From Artocarpus heterophyllus (lineage: Eukaryota; Streptophyta; Magnoliopsida; Rosales; Moraceae), in NCBI GenBank assembly GCA_025403435.1, contig CM046353.1, positions 22,575,987-22,639,986 on the forward strand: a DNA stretch of 64,000 nucleotides, read 5' to 3'. Below are positions 1 through 12,400 of the stretch, piece after piece. The notes beneath the pieces are model-generated. The model was not told the DNA's origin. It did not search any database and worked only from the letters and a program-made list of their open reading frames with translations. The translations under genes were made by a program, and so were the position numbers. The first letter of the stretch is position 1; the number at the start of each line of letters is the position of its first letter.

Positions 1-2897
1 CGTTTTGTGAGAACCCATAAGTCTTGATCACTTGATCAAATCTTATGTTCCAAGAACGAGAAGCCTGCTTAAGTTCATAAATAGACTTTAGCAGCTTACA
101 AACCTTACCCTCTTGACCCGCGACCTTGAACTCGTCTGGTTGTTCTATATAAATGGACTCATCAAGATAGCCATTCAGAAAAGCCGTCTTGACATCCATC
201 TGCCAAACCCCGTAGTCGAGAGCGGTAGCTATGAACAAGAGAATCCGGATGGACTTAAGCATGGCTACAGGCGAAAAGGTTTCCTTATAGTCGATTCCTT
301 CCTTTTGCGTATAACCCTTAGCTACCAGTCTAGCCTTAAATGTTTCGACTTTTCCATCTACTCCTCTTTTCCTCTTGTAGATCCACTTACACCCTATGGG
401 TTTTACCCCTTCGGGAAGATCCACAAGCTCCCAGACCCGATTAGTCTCCATAGACTTCATCTCTATGTTCATGGCCTCTGTCCAGAGTCTTGAATCAACA
501 TCCTCCATAGCTTCTGCGTAAGTATAAGGATCCCTGTCATGTTCATCCGGTTCAGCCAAGAAGACCTCCCCATTGAACATATACCTCTCAGGTTGACGCT
601 CGATCCTCCCACTACGTCGAAGCCCCTGAGATTGTTGTTTAAGTTTGTTTGATTTTTCTACACTAATCGGAATGGTTTCGTTCGGAACCTCCGGAGTGAA
701 CGAATCACCCCTTAACTCCTCAAGCACCACTTTCCTTCGAGGTTTAAAGTCGTCCATGTAACTCTCCTCAAGGAAAGTTGCATTAGTTGAAACCACGACT
801 TTATTTTCCTTTGGGTTATAAAAATAACCCCCTTTAGTCCATTTTGGATATCCTACAAATACGTAAACTTCTGAACGTGCTTCCAACTTATTCGGATCCT
901 TAAACAGGACATGAGCTGGACATCCCCATATGCGAATTGGTTTAAGGATGTCTTCTGTCTTGTCCACAACTCATGAGGAGTTTTAGGGATCGATTTTGAA
1001 GGCACATTATTCAAAAGATAACATGTGGTTTGTAGTGCATATCCCCAAAAGGATAAAGGCAATGATGAATAACTCATCATGGACCGAATCATGTCCAACA
1101 AAGTCCTATTCCTTCTCTCCGCTACGCCATTCTGCTACGGAGTGCCCAGCGCAGTCAAATGGGACAAAATCTCATTCTCTAACAAGTGTTCCAAGAACTC
1201 ATCAGAAAGGTATTCCCCACCTCGATCAGATCGAAGTGCCTTTATGGGTCTACCCAATTGCTTTTCCACTTCAGCCCGAAACTCTCTGAAGTTTTCATAA
1301 GTTTCGCTTTTGTGGTGCATCAGGTATACATACCCATATCTTGAGTAATCGTCAATAAAAGTGACGAAGTACTCATACCCTCCTCGTGCCCAGATGTTCA
1401 TCAGTTCGCAAACATCACTATGCACAAGTTCTAGAACTCCTTCGGCCCTATTGCCCTTAGACCCGTATGGTCTTTTGGTCATTTTACCCTCCAAACAAGA
1501 TTCACATTGAGGTATAGATTCCACCTTTAAGTGACTTAAAGGTCCATCCCTTACCAACCTTTGAATCCTATTCAGGTTAATATAGCCAAGGCGCAAATGC
1601 CCAAGATAAGTCTTATTAGAGTGAGAAGTTTTACGTCTTTTTGAGTCATTATCATTTATCTCAGCATTAAGCAATAAGTCCATCTTAGGTTTGATAAAAT
1701 ATAGATTATTTTGCATCCATCCAGAACAGGTAAAAGATTTGTTTTTACGAATCACAACTTTTTCATTAAAAGATACCACATAGGAGTTTTTAAATAAAGA
1801 AGATACAGAAATTAAATTCCTTTTAAATTTAGGAACATAAAAACAATCTCGCAAAATTAAATTCCTATAATTATCAAAGTAAAGATGGACATCTCCCACT
1901 GCTTCCGCTGAGACCAAGGATCCATCGCCCATCCGAAGCGTTAAGTCTTCACGTAGCAGACTTCTCGTTTCTTTGAATCCCTGTAGAGAAACACAAACAT
2001 GATTAGTTGCACTGGAATCTATGACCCAAATGTCACTGGATTCCTCAACCAAACAAGTTTCTAAATATAAAAGATCACACCTACCTCCCTTGGAAAGGAA
2101 GTCCTTGCAATGCTTCTTTATATGCCCGACCTTACAACAGAAGAAGCACTTAAGCTTCTTTGGGTTCTTCTTCTTCTTTTTCTTGCTCTTGGTAGTAGCA
2201 GGAATAGAAGACTTCCCGTTCTTGGCCCGTTGCTTCTTTCCATTCCCTAAGTTAGGATTGAAACCAGAAACAGCTACCATGTTGGCCTCACCACCAGCAG
2301 GAGACTCCCTGATCAGCAGTTCAAACTCCTATAACTGTTTCATCAGTTCTGTCAAGGTCATATTCCGTCTATTGTTTAAATTAAAAGTAGCTCTAAACGG
2401 AATAAATTCCTTAGACAGAGTCTCAAAGACCATAGTCATCTGAGTTTCAGCATCGATGTCGGCTCCATTGGTTTGAGCCTCAGCGAGGTAACCCATGACC
2501 AACATCATGTGCTCCTTTACAGATGTCCCCGGTCTCTGTCTATAGTTTAAGAGTTTTTGAAGTGCCCCTTGCCGCTTTGTTATGGCCTGGCCTCCAAACA
2601 TATCCTCAAGATTATCCAAGATCTGCTTCGTAGTCTCATAATCCTGATGTTGAGCCTACAGCACGTTGTTCATGCTAGCCATAACATAGCAGCGGGCCTG
2701 ATCATTACATCTTTCCAGCGATCGTACGCTTGGAATTGCTCATTACTTGAGTCTCCCATAGGCTCGGGAGGACAAGGGGTTGTCAGCACATATTTCAGCT
2801 TCTCAAAGGATAGGACGATGTCTAGGTTCCGTTTCTAATCGTTATAATTCTCACCGATTAATTGGTTTTTGTCAAGTATTGATGATAAAGCATTTTT
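1..2897 (-). pseudogene. copia A gag-protease-integrase-RT, broken
   Basis: The gag N-terminus is near 2897 and reads down the minus strand. A CCHC knuckle (CFFCCKVGHIKKHC) lies near 2110-2160, followed by a protease with DSSAT where DSGAT is usual (2011-2019), an integrase with the HHCC region and the SDRGGEY and QNGVAE signatures (about 1135-1620), and the RT beginning (about 1-530, including [11 protein letters not shown] and the MDVKTAFLNG block). Damage seen: a stop within NYNDW near 2848, a stop within NNVLQAQ at 2656-2658, a stop in GTPQQN at 1135-1137, a frame change near 2680 and another near 940. The protein is otherwise easily recognised, so decay is moderate. RT continues beyond the left edge. 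Confidence 0.85.
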
Positions 2898-4533
2898 ATA
2901 CATTTTCAATCTTCAATAAAGAATCATATACCAAATATAAGCAAACATATATAATAATTTAGTAAGATAACACAATCATGTAAAATCATACAAATGTGTT
3001 TATGTGTCAAAACCTTGAAAATATCACAACCTTACAACGATAATTCCCAACTCATAATTCAACAAGCTCCTAGGGGAGTCATGCCAAATTCAATCAGGAA
3101 CACGGATCCCCTCCTGATTAATATATGCCATCCAGGACCCGTATGATCCAGCATATACTAATAATTGTTTCTTTGGCCATTAATTTTATTAACAGAGCTC
3201 CTAGGGGAGGTTAATAATAAAATTAACGTGAGTATATAACCACCGTTTCAATATTTTATCCATGATTTATAATTACCACCTAGGGGTGTGCAACCATAAA
3301 TCATACTAAAATACCTTATCCTTTCAAAGATCCAATCTGGTACATGATAGAAATCCCTTCCTAGGGGTCGGGACCACCATGTTCTTCCTATGGACCAACG
3401 ATGGAGGCCTTAGGTCCTCTCTTCAAAAACCTTCTCCCACTCAATCTTTTGAAGTCAAGGTTTTATTTTAAGATTATGCATGAACAATTTTAATATGAGC
3501 GGCACTCCCTATTCTATATGGCATGTTATCAATATACATGGTAAATCATATTATAATGCAGAAAAGCAAAGCAATCAAGCAAAGCTACAAGCAAAATAAT
3601 AATAACCGTAATATTATGGTTCCATCCTAGAGAATATAAAACTAAGATTACAAGAAAATAATCGAGACATTTATCGATTCTTCATCCTTGAATCCTCAAG
3701 CTGTATCATTCTTCATGTAATACCCATCTTCAAGTCTTCAATCCCGTATGAATCGAATACTTCATATTTTCGGTCATATCTAAATTTAATGTTTCTCAGA
3801 ATCATCTCAAAAATAAAATTAAAACTATACCAAAAAAATTGCACCTTTTCTGGACACTTGGCAGCTCTCGTTCGACAGGCCGATTTGGGTGATCGGCCTG
3901 TCGATCCATGAAGGTTCGGCCTACCGGCAGAGCACCCCAATTTCTGCCCCACTGTCGGCCTGTCGGACCACACGTTCGGCCTGTCGATCTGTGACCATCG
4001 GCCTGCCGAACTGTGACGTTCGAAATGCCGACCGAGCAGTAATCCCTCATTCCAGAAAATACAATTTTAATGCAATTCATCAATTTTATTTTCAACAATT
4101 CAAAAACATAAAATTAGAGACTCAGGAAAGACCTGGAGGTGCCATCATCTATCTCTGAGATCCGACTTCTCGTTCCGTCTTCTCCGAATAATCATTTAAT
4201 TACAAAATTCTTACAAATTTAAAATTAAATAACAATTCCTGGACGAAGATGATAGTCTGCCATCTAATTATATGAAAAACCTATATACACATTCTAACCT
4301 CTAAGGAACCATAACCGGTGTGAATTAATTAATTAATAAATAATTAAACAATGATTTAATCAACCATAATTAATTAATAAATATTCACCACATAATCTAT
4401 GACAACATATATATTATATAGAAACCTAGAGTGCCATCTCTTTATAAAATTCAATTCAAGCATAGGAGAGATAAAATCACAAAATTTATGCATATAACAT
4501 GATCACAAACTTGTAAATTTATATAAAAACCAT
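2898..4533 (-). other. untranslated leader of copia A
   Basis: This is 1.6 kb between the primer-binding site and gag with no sustained reading frame. It holds four CCTAGGGG-containing blocks (about 3068, 3199, 3279, 3360) and a phased array of a 14-bp near-palindrome (3871-4032). Long leaders are known for Angela/BARE-type elements. The boundary with gag is approximate. Confidence 0.6.
3871..4032 (-). repeat. phased array of 14-bp near-palindrome in copia A leader
   Basis: Seven variants of TTCGGCCTGCCGAA begin at 3871, 3892, 3915, 3954, 3975, 3997 and 4019. Steps are 21, 23, 39 (about two periods, with one degenerate unit between), 21, 22 and 22. In element orientation most copies read with AG at the centre. 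No function is known to me for such arrays. Confidence 0.8.
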
Positions 4534-4546
4534 GTCTCTGATACCA
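4534..4546 (-). promoter_or_regulatory. primer-binding site of copia A (tRNA-iMet)
   Basis: On the minus strand this reads TGGTATCAGAGAC, starting two bases inside the LTR edge. It matches the complement of the plant initiator tRNA-Met 3' end used by most copia elements to prime minus-strand synthesis. Confidence 0.85.
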
Positions 4547-4548
4547 AT

Positions 4549-6569
4549 TGTTGGAAACAAAGTGCGCAGCGGAATTTTAAAAATTTTTCATCAGAGTAAT
4601 TTTCAAAACACAAGTTTGACATATTATATGTATAACTTAGACAGATCTTACTAACCTCTGTGTGCCGAAGAACCTCCGCGACCTGTGTAGAGAAGTAACG
4701 TTCCAGAAGAGCCTCAACCAACTGGTCTTCTTTGCTATTCTCTATCCACAATTGGAGTGAGTGTGGGCTCACACGTACAGCTCTTCCACCGGTGACTCTC
4801 CTTCCAACCAATAGAGAGAACCTAAAGCTAGTGTTCGTGATTTGTGAACAAAAGCTCTCAGGGAGTTTTCAGATGCTTACTAGAAGAGTATCATTCTTAA
4901 TCTCTCAAATTGATCTTTATTGATCTCTTAGTAAATCATAAGACTCACTCCCTATATAGCCATTGGTCCATGGGTCAGTCCTTATCAGATTAGGTCTCAA
5001 AAACTCGAAACAAAATCAAGTTTGGATCAATATCTGATAAGATCTGCGTGAAAACGTGTAATCTTATATCTCGTTGATCGGCAGGCCGAACAGGCCCCAT
5101 CGACAGGCCGAACATGTCATCCGGCAGGCCGAACTCCCGAGAAAAAATCTCTGCGAATCTTTTATTTTTCACCCAAGATTCTAAAGGATAAAGTCTCATT
5201 TTTTATTCAAATAACCCAATAGAGAAGTTATCTGATCAAAACAAACTTTATCAAGATAATCTCTAAGAAAATAAATCAATTCACAATAATTCTGCAAGTT
5301 TATCTTGATCTAATTTATCCAAAATTAAAACAACCGATAAACAGACAAGAATTATCTGATCGTAATAATTCAACAAGTTTATCTTGAACTAATTTCTTAG
5401 AAAATTAATTCATTCGATAAACAGACATGAATTATTTGATTTTACAAATTTTAAACCAATCTGATAAATCTGACATAAGTCACCAATTATTGAAAAAGCA
5501 CGCCGTGTCGTTACAGGATTTTGTGAGCTAGCAAAGGGGACCAAAATGGACCTATAAAGTTCAAGCTCATGATAATTATGAAACCCAATATCCCAGATAT
5601 ACATTTCACAATTATCAACTCCAACGCTACTCCACTAAAAGCTTGGAGCTGCACTCTCGAACTTTATAGAATTACGAAGCTCGTGTAGCTAAGTCTCCAT
5701 GACATATCATAGTGTATCGTATCCCCATATGATCATCCATAATCGGCTTAAGGACAAGTTCTGTCTTACCTTCCCGATTATTTTTATCTTACGTTCCATT
5801 GTCTTACCATTAAAAAACTTACCATCCAAAGATAGTATACCATTCGGTTACACCTATGTATCCAAATGGTTGAGCGCTCTAGTTTTCCAATTACAGGACA
5901 ACGCATATAAGAGGATATCATTACTCCTAAAGAGGAGCTATGGATTCTATATATATGAATAACAAGTCTACACTATCAAGAGTCATGCCTCCAACGTACC
6001 GGCATGCATACCACTATTGAGATGTGGGTGTCACCCTTTGGCATATCAAAAGACACAAGTCGAGACAACGAGCCCACTATTCATCTCAGGATTAAGATAC
6101 AATACAAATGATTGTCTAAAGTGAATCGATTTGCCGAGACAGAATTATTAATCCAAATCAATTCACTTTATGTCCCGATCTAACACATCGTCACCTATGA
6201 CAACGTGCCAATGTTTCTATTCACGGAGTCCAACTCCGATGGTCAAGACAAACCATCTCCCATAAGGGATATAGACAACATAACAATCTTTATATGAATA
6301 AAGCGCCCAACTGTATTCCTTCGATTGTGGATCATATGTTTTAGACCGTCACCTTAAGAATCGTGTCTTCTGCATAATCAGTCCATCATATGCCCAATTC
6401 TTAAGGTTTAGACTGACAGTCTAGACTACTATTTGCTTATCATACATTCAACAAATATGAACGTAAAAAGGACAAGATTTGGTATATATAAATGAATAAA
6501 TTCTTTATTGATAAAAATGTCTCCAAAAATGTATTACATTTTTACTCCTTAGAGCATACATGTCTAACA
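4549..6569 (-). repeat. 5' LTR of copia A
   Basis: The LTR starts TGTTGGAAAC next to the primer site and ends ATGTCTAACA, giving about 2.02 kb with TG...CA termini. It contains a three-copy phased palindrome array (5077-5133). The part from 5482 on is matched by the adjacent partial copy at 6570-7659. The outer edge is placed by the TCTAACA terminus that recurs at the end of that second copy. Confidence 0.75.
5077..5133 (-). repeat. three-copy phased palindrome array in copia A LTR
   Basis: Variants of TTCGGCAGGCCGAA start at 5077, 5099 and 5120, steps of 22 and 21 bp. Centre dinucleotide is AG on the plus strand, opposite in orientation to the leader array of the same element. Confidence 0.8.
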
Positions 6570-7659
6570 ACCAATTACTAAAAAAGCACGGTGTATCGTT
6601 ACAGAATTTTTATCAACTAGCAAAGGGGACATGATGGACCTATATAGTTTAAGCTCCCAATAATTATGAAACCCAATATCTCAAGTATACATTTCATAAT
6701 TATCAACTCAACGCTACTCTACTAAAAGCTTAGAACTACACTCTCGAACCATATAGAATTACGAAGCCCGTATAGCTAAGTCTCCATAAGATATCATAAT
6801 GTATTGTGTACCCATAGGATTATCCATAATCTGCTTAAGGATAAATTATGTTTTACCTTCCTAATTATTTTTGTCTTATGTTCTATTATCTCACTATCGA
6901 AAAACTTACCATCCACAGATGGTATATAATTCAGTTACACCTATGTATCCAAATGGTTGAGCGCTCCAGTTTTTCAATTACAGGATAACGCATATAAGAG
7001 GATATCAACTATTCCTGAAGATGAGCTATGGATTCCATATCTATAAATAACAGGTCTACGCTATCAAGAGTCATGTCTCCTACATACCGACATGCGTACC
7101 ACTATTAAAATGTGGCTGTTACCCTTTGGTACATCAAAAGACATAAGTCAAGATAACGAGTCTATTACTCATCTCAGATTAAGATACAACACATATGATT
7201 ATCTAAAGTGAATTGATTTGCCAAGACATAATTTTTAATCCTAATCAATTCACTTTATGTCCCAATCCAACACTTCGTCACCTATGACAATGTGTTAATG
7301 TTTTTATTTACGGAGTCCACCTCTAATGACCAGGACAAACCATTTCCTGTTAGGGATATAGACAACATAATAATCTTTGCATGAATAAAGTGTCCAACTT
7401 TATTCCCTCGATTGTAGATCTTATGATTTAGACCGTTATCTTAAGAATCATGTCTTTCGCATAATCTATCGATCTTATGCCTAGTTCTTAAGGTTTAGAT
7501 CGATAGTCTCAGACTTTTATTTGCTTATCATACATTTAACAAATATGAACGTAAAGAGGATAACAATTTGGTATATGAATAATAAATAAACTCTTTATTG
7601 ATAAAAATGTCTCCAAAAACATGTTACATTTTTACTCCTTAGGGCATACATGTCTAACA
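6570..7659 (-). repeat. older partial LTR copy abutting copia A LTR
   Basis: These 1,090 bp align throughout with 5482-6569, sharing the same order and the same TCTAACA end, but with many substitutions, largely C-to-T and G-to-A in this copy. The join at 6569/6570 is exact: LTR end directly followed by sequence matching an internal LTR position. Either a tandem duplication or insertion of copia A into an older solo LTR of the same family would give this. Confidence 0.75.
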
Positions 7660-9404
7660 TCACTTTCATATCGCCTCTCGACTGCTGGCCCAACTCACCA
7701 CGGTGTCAATTAAGGATATTAGTAGGAGGAGAGGTTTATCGACACCAACTGAAAGCTTTAGTTCAAGTTTAAAATTTATTTGTGTTGTCTTATGTTATTT
7801 AATTGTCTTTTTTCTTCTGAGTTTGATTATCGTTGAACTTTAATTTGTGTTATTGTGACCTTTTAGATTGGTTTTGGGTTGTATTAAAACTTTAAAGGTT
7901 GGGAGGGGATTTCCTGCTTGTGTTGCCTTGTGTTTCAACTACGTTGGATTGTTTCAGATAACATGTGTTGGTCCCTCTGATTTTTGTTGAGCGTAAGCAT
8001 AAACCGTCTCAATATAAGTAATTAGTTTGGTTTGGTTTGGTTTTATAAAAAGTATTAAACCACTTAAACCGCTTAAAAATAAAATGTAGTATTGGGAAAA
8101 TTGCACTAAATAGTACAGTTTTAATTCTTAATGTAAGCAAATAGCATACTTTCAAAAATATTTAAGTATGTAGCATTTTTAAAATCACGTGCTTTTTTTA
8201 AACACTTGAAGTTTCAATTTTACTTCTTCATTTTTCTTCTTTTCTTTCTTTTCGTTTTTGTTTTTTCTTATTTTCTTGTTACTTCGTATTTTTCTCTATG
8301 TCATTTTATACCAAAATAAACTTCATTTTAATTTAAGTAGGCTATTTATTAAATATTATTATATTTTGATCTATTTATTTTTATTTTTAATAAATAATGG
8401 TTTATGTCTCTCATTCTCTCCATTTATTTTTGGTTTCATTGATTGTTTTGGAGAAATTGGTAACTTCACTTTTTTTGCATTATTGTCCTTTCCCTCACAA
8501 AATCCATTCGTATTTACGCTCTGTTTCGTAAGAAGGAAAGAAAATAAAAGAAAAGAGAAAAATACGAAGGAAAGAAAATTATAGGGAATAGAAAGATTTT
8601 GATTTTTCCTTTACTTGTTTGGCATATGAAGGTGTAAAGAAAATGATTTTATCTTCTCTTGTTTGGTATTATAAGAAAAACCAAAGGAATGAAAAAAAAT
8701 ACTATTAATGTAATTATCATTTTGCTCAAATATTATTTAGTTATTTCTCTAATTTGGTGCCTAAATTTTTTGTTGAAATTTTAATGAAAAAGAAGAACAA
8801 ATTAGTAGCTTCACTTCTTTTTATTGTTGTTAAACTTTTCCCTTACAAAATCCGCGATCTATTTTGGTAGACCTATACGTTATTTTTATATCATTTTTCC
8901 ATTCTATTCTAATTTCTTTTCTACCCAACACCCAATTATATTAATTTTCATCCTAAAATTCTTCTAATATTTTCTTTCCCTCTATTTTTTACTCAAATCA
9001 ATAAAAACATTAGCAAGATTAATTTTGATAAAACTTATATACTATTTTTTTTGTCTAGTTTTTCATTCTATTTTAATTTCTTTTCTAACAAACGCCAACC
9101 ATATCAATTTCTACAGTAAAATCCTTCGTGCTTGCTACGCTTAATTAACGCCTTTCTTCATTCCCCTCTCCTTCATCTCTTTCCCACTCCACTTCTCTAC
9201 TCGTAGAAAACAAAACAAAAGCGCATTGGTGAATTTTCGCGCCCGTTGAGAGTCCGATTATTTTCCCGCAGGAAGAAAAGTCGAAGAAGAAGAAGATGGC
9301 GGCTTAGGGTTTTGAATTTGCAGTCGCTGCCATTGAACAACGCCTCTGAGTTTAGTGTAGGGTTAGTTTAGGGTTTCGTTTGCTGGAATTTTCAGGTGAA
9401 AATA
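7660..9404 (+). promoter_or_regulatory. FY upstream region and 5' UTR
   Basis: AT-rich sequence with no plausible gene between the LTR end and the FY start codon. About 9130-9230 is pyrimidine-rich (CTT/TCT runs), as at many plant transcription starts, and the sequence from about 9220 to the ATG probably belongs to the 5' UTR. I cannot place a TATA box or start site with confidence. The stretch 8240-8590 gives long open frames only because it is T-rich and simple. Confidence 0.45.
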
Positions 9405-12400
9405 ATGTACGGCGATCCTCAGCAGCAGCATCAAGGGGGAGAGTTTCACCGGGGCCCACCTCCGCCGCAGCCGCAGATGATGCGCCAGCCCTCTGCTTCT
9501 TCCACTAATCTCTCTCCTATGGAGTACCACCACTCTTCTGGTCCCGCTCCACCTATTCCTCCTTATGACGGTAATGCCACTGTGTTTTCGTGTTATTCTT
9601 GTTTTTCTGTTTGGTTACTCGGAAAGTGGAGGAAGAAGGAAAGAAAAAGCATGGAGAGAAGATTTTTAGTTGATGAAAATCAACTCCCTTTGACTTGAAT
9701 AAATTGGTGTGCAAATTCAATATTAGTTTTTAGGTTTTGCTTCAGATGTCAATAGGCAATATAGGCGAAGCTGTTGGTCTTTTTGATTGTTAGATATGGA
9801 GTGATAGTGTGTGAACATGGGATTACCTGTTCTTTGTAAATGAGGTTGTTAGAATTATATCATATTTTGTCTGGTACACTGATAGATTCGGACAGTAGCT
9901 ATTCAATTCAGTAGATGAAATTTGAAGTTAAGGCAAGGTAATGGACGTTTATATTTCTGAGATTTGGTTCAATAGCGCTAATACACTTAAGAATTTAACA
10001 GGGGATAGGAAGGTGTTTGAGAGACCTTCTGTTCTCCAAGTTTGATTCTAAATTCAGGAACAAGATTTTTCATAGCCCTCCTCTGCCTCTACTCTCTCTT
10101 TTATTCTCATTTTCTAACTGACTCTAAATCCTTCCCCACGATCTAACTGTTCACTCTCCACTCAATTCCTTCACGCTTCCCACAATCTTTGGAGGTCATT
10201 CTCCTAATGTGACTCAGTCCTTCCTGGCAGCCCACAATCCAACTCATCATTTATTCCACCCTCAGCACTCCTGGCAAGCTCCACCTCAGCTCTTGACTTA
10301 TTCTCTTCTAACGTCAGCCCATGCACATCAGCCCTTATCTCTGAATCTTTTTTTTGTTGCTTCCTTCTTCTTACATAAGTGACTCGAACTGGAGGTCTAG
10401 GAATTCCATCAGTACCCCCGGCCCAAAGTCGCACCTTGTCCTCAAGGTGGAAATCAGGGAAGTGAGCAGCAATTACATCAAACGATTCCCACGTGTCAGT
10501 CATGATCCGGAAGCTGGTCCCAATGTATCAGCACTTCCACCTCCGACTTGGTTCCCTTGTTGGCTTGGCGAACTCCACGCAAGGCCACTGGATAAACAAG
10601 CATTTCTAACTCTGAAGTGAGCTGGACTGGCAACTCAGCTATGGGTGTCGTAGATCCTACAGCAGCACGCAACTGAAAAACATGAAATATGGGGTGTATT
10701 GCTGCCGTTGGAGGTAGCCGTAAGCAATACGCTACAGAGCCAATGCGTTCGATCACCTCATACGGTCCATAGTAGCGGGGAGCCAACTTCTCATAACGGC
10801 GTTGAGCTAGAGAGCGTTGCCGATAAGGTCGTAGCTTCAAGAACACCAAATTCCCTACAGCAAACTCAACTTCACGCCGTTTGCCATCATCCACTGCTTT
10901 CATTTTTTGTTGTGCCCATAGTAGATGTTGTTTAAGTATTCCCAGCATCGCATCTCTTTCCAATAGTTCTTGGTCAACCGTAGCCACAGGTGATGCACCC
11001 ATTTCATAGTGAAGCAGTGGAGGGGGTTCCCGCCCATATAAGACACGAAAAGGGCTTGTTTTGGCAGCCGTATGAAATGAAGTATTGTACCAAAACTCTG
11101 CCCATGGTAGCCACTTTACCCATTTGCTCGGCGTTTTTGATGCGTAACAACGCAAGTAAGTTTCAAGGCATCGATTTACCACTTCTGTTTGCCCATCAGT
11201 TTGAGGATGGTAAGCTGTACTTCGAGTGAGGGTCGAGCCCATTTGTTTGAAAAGTTCCGTCCAAAATGTGCTTAAGAACACCCTGTCCCTATCTGAGACT
11301 ATAGTTTGGGGAACTCCATGTAATCGTATTACCTCCCGAATGAAAGCGGCTGCCATGGTTATGGCAGTAAAGGGGTGTCGAAGAGGAATGAAGTGAGCAT
11401 ACTTGCTTAGGCGATCCACCACCACAAAAATCACACTAAATCCTTCCGACTTTGGCAGCCTTTCTATGAAATCCATTGACAAATCTTCCCATACACGATC
11501 TGGCAATGGCAAAGGCTACAACAAACCACCGGGTGCTAAAGCCACATACTTATTCCTCTGGTACACCTCACACCTTGCTACATAAGACATCACATCTGAT
11601 TTCATCCCATACCAAAACCAGTCAGCAGCAAGTCTTTGGTAAGTATTTAAGACTCCTGAGTGTCCCCCTACTGCACTATCATGATATACTCGGAGCAACT
11701 CTCTCACCATAGGCGACCCCTTCGGCACAACTAGGCGTCCCTCATGCGTCAACCTTCCATGTTCCAAGGTAAAGCCGGGGTGTGCTTGTTGATTTTGTAA
11801 CAACTCAACATTCACGCGAGATAAGCGTTCGTCCATGTCAATTTGCTGCCCCAATTCTTCGGTGTTTAGGACCATTGGAGCAATTAAAACTTTCAACATC
11901 GTAGCTGCCGGAAGGCGAGACAATGAGTCTGCAGCTTTATTCTCCAAACCGGGTTTGTACTGGATCTCAAAATCATACCCTAAGAGCTTGGATAACCACT
12001 TTTGGTGATCTTCACTAACCATCCGCTGCTCAAGAAGAAACTTCAAGCTCTTTTGGTCAGTCTGTATAAGGAAGCGCCGTCCCAAAAGATAAGGTCGCCA
12101 TTTCCGCACCTCCAATACAATCGCCATCAACTCCCTTTCATAAATGGACTTGAGACGGTTGCGTGGGGATAGAGCTTGGCTGAAATAAGCTATGGGGCGT
12201 TGCTCTTGCATCAACACCGCTCTAATTCCTACTCCCGAAGCATCGGTCTCAACCACAAATGGCCTGTTGAAGTCCGGCAGTGCCAACACTGGTACTTCCA
12301 CCATTTTTTGTTTAAGCTGAAGGAATGCCTGCTCCACCTCTGCTCCCCAATTAAAACTGTCCTTGAGCAAGTTAGTTAAAGGCAAAGCAATGGCGCCATA

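Larger units (their letters stand above)
1..6569 (-). mobile_element. Ty1/copia LTR retrotransposon A, 5' half (long-LTR, Angela/TNT1-94-like), cut by window edge
   Basis: Read on the minus strand, the order is 5' LTR (4549-6569), tRNA-iMet primer site (4534-4546), a leader of about 1.6 kb, gag (to about 2330), zinc knuckle, protease, integrase and the start of reverse transcriptase. The RT runs off the left edge, so the 3' half and 3' LTR are not visible. Protease-integrase-RT order defines Ty1/copia. A 2-kb LTR with a long leader recalls the Angela/BARE group; the lineage is inference. The LTR ends are TGTT...AACA. The 3' LTR and target duplication lie outside the window. The coding part has several stops and frame breaks, so this copy is not autonomous. 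Confidence 0.85.

Noticed and set aside
113..493. 126-codon plus-strand frame at the left edge
   Set aside because: Antisense of copia A RT, whose minus-strand reading contains [15 protein letters not shown] motifs.
4534..4546. tRNA-Met-like words beside LTRs as tRNA genes
   Set aside because: They are 12-13 base primer-binding sites; no tRNA body surrounds them.
8258..8584. 108-codon frame upstream of FY
   Set aside because: Low-complexity T-rich sequence with Phe/Leu runs; no sign of a gene.
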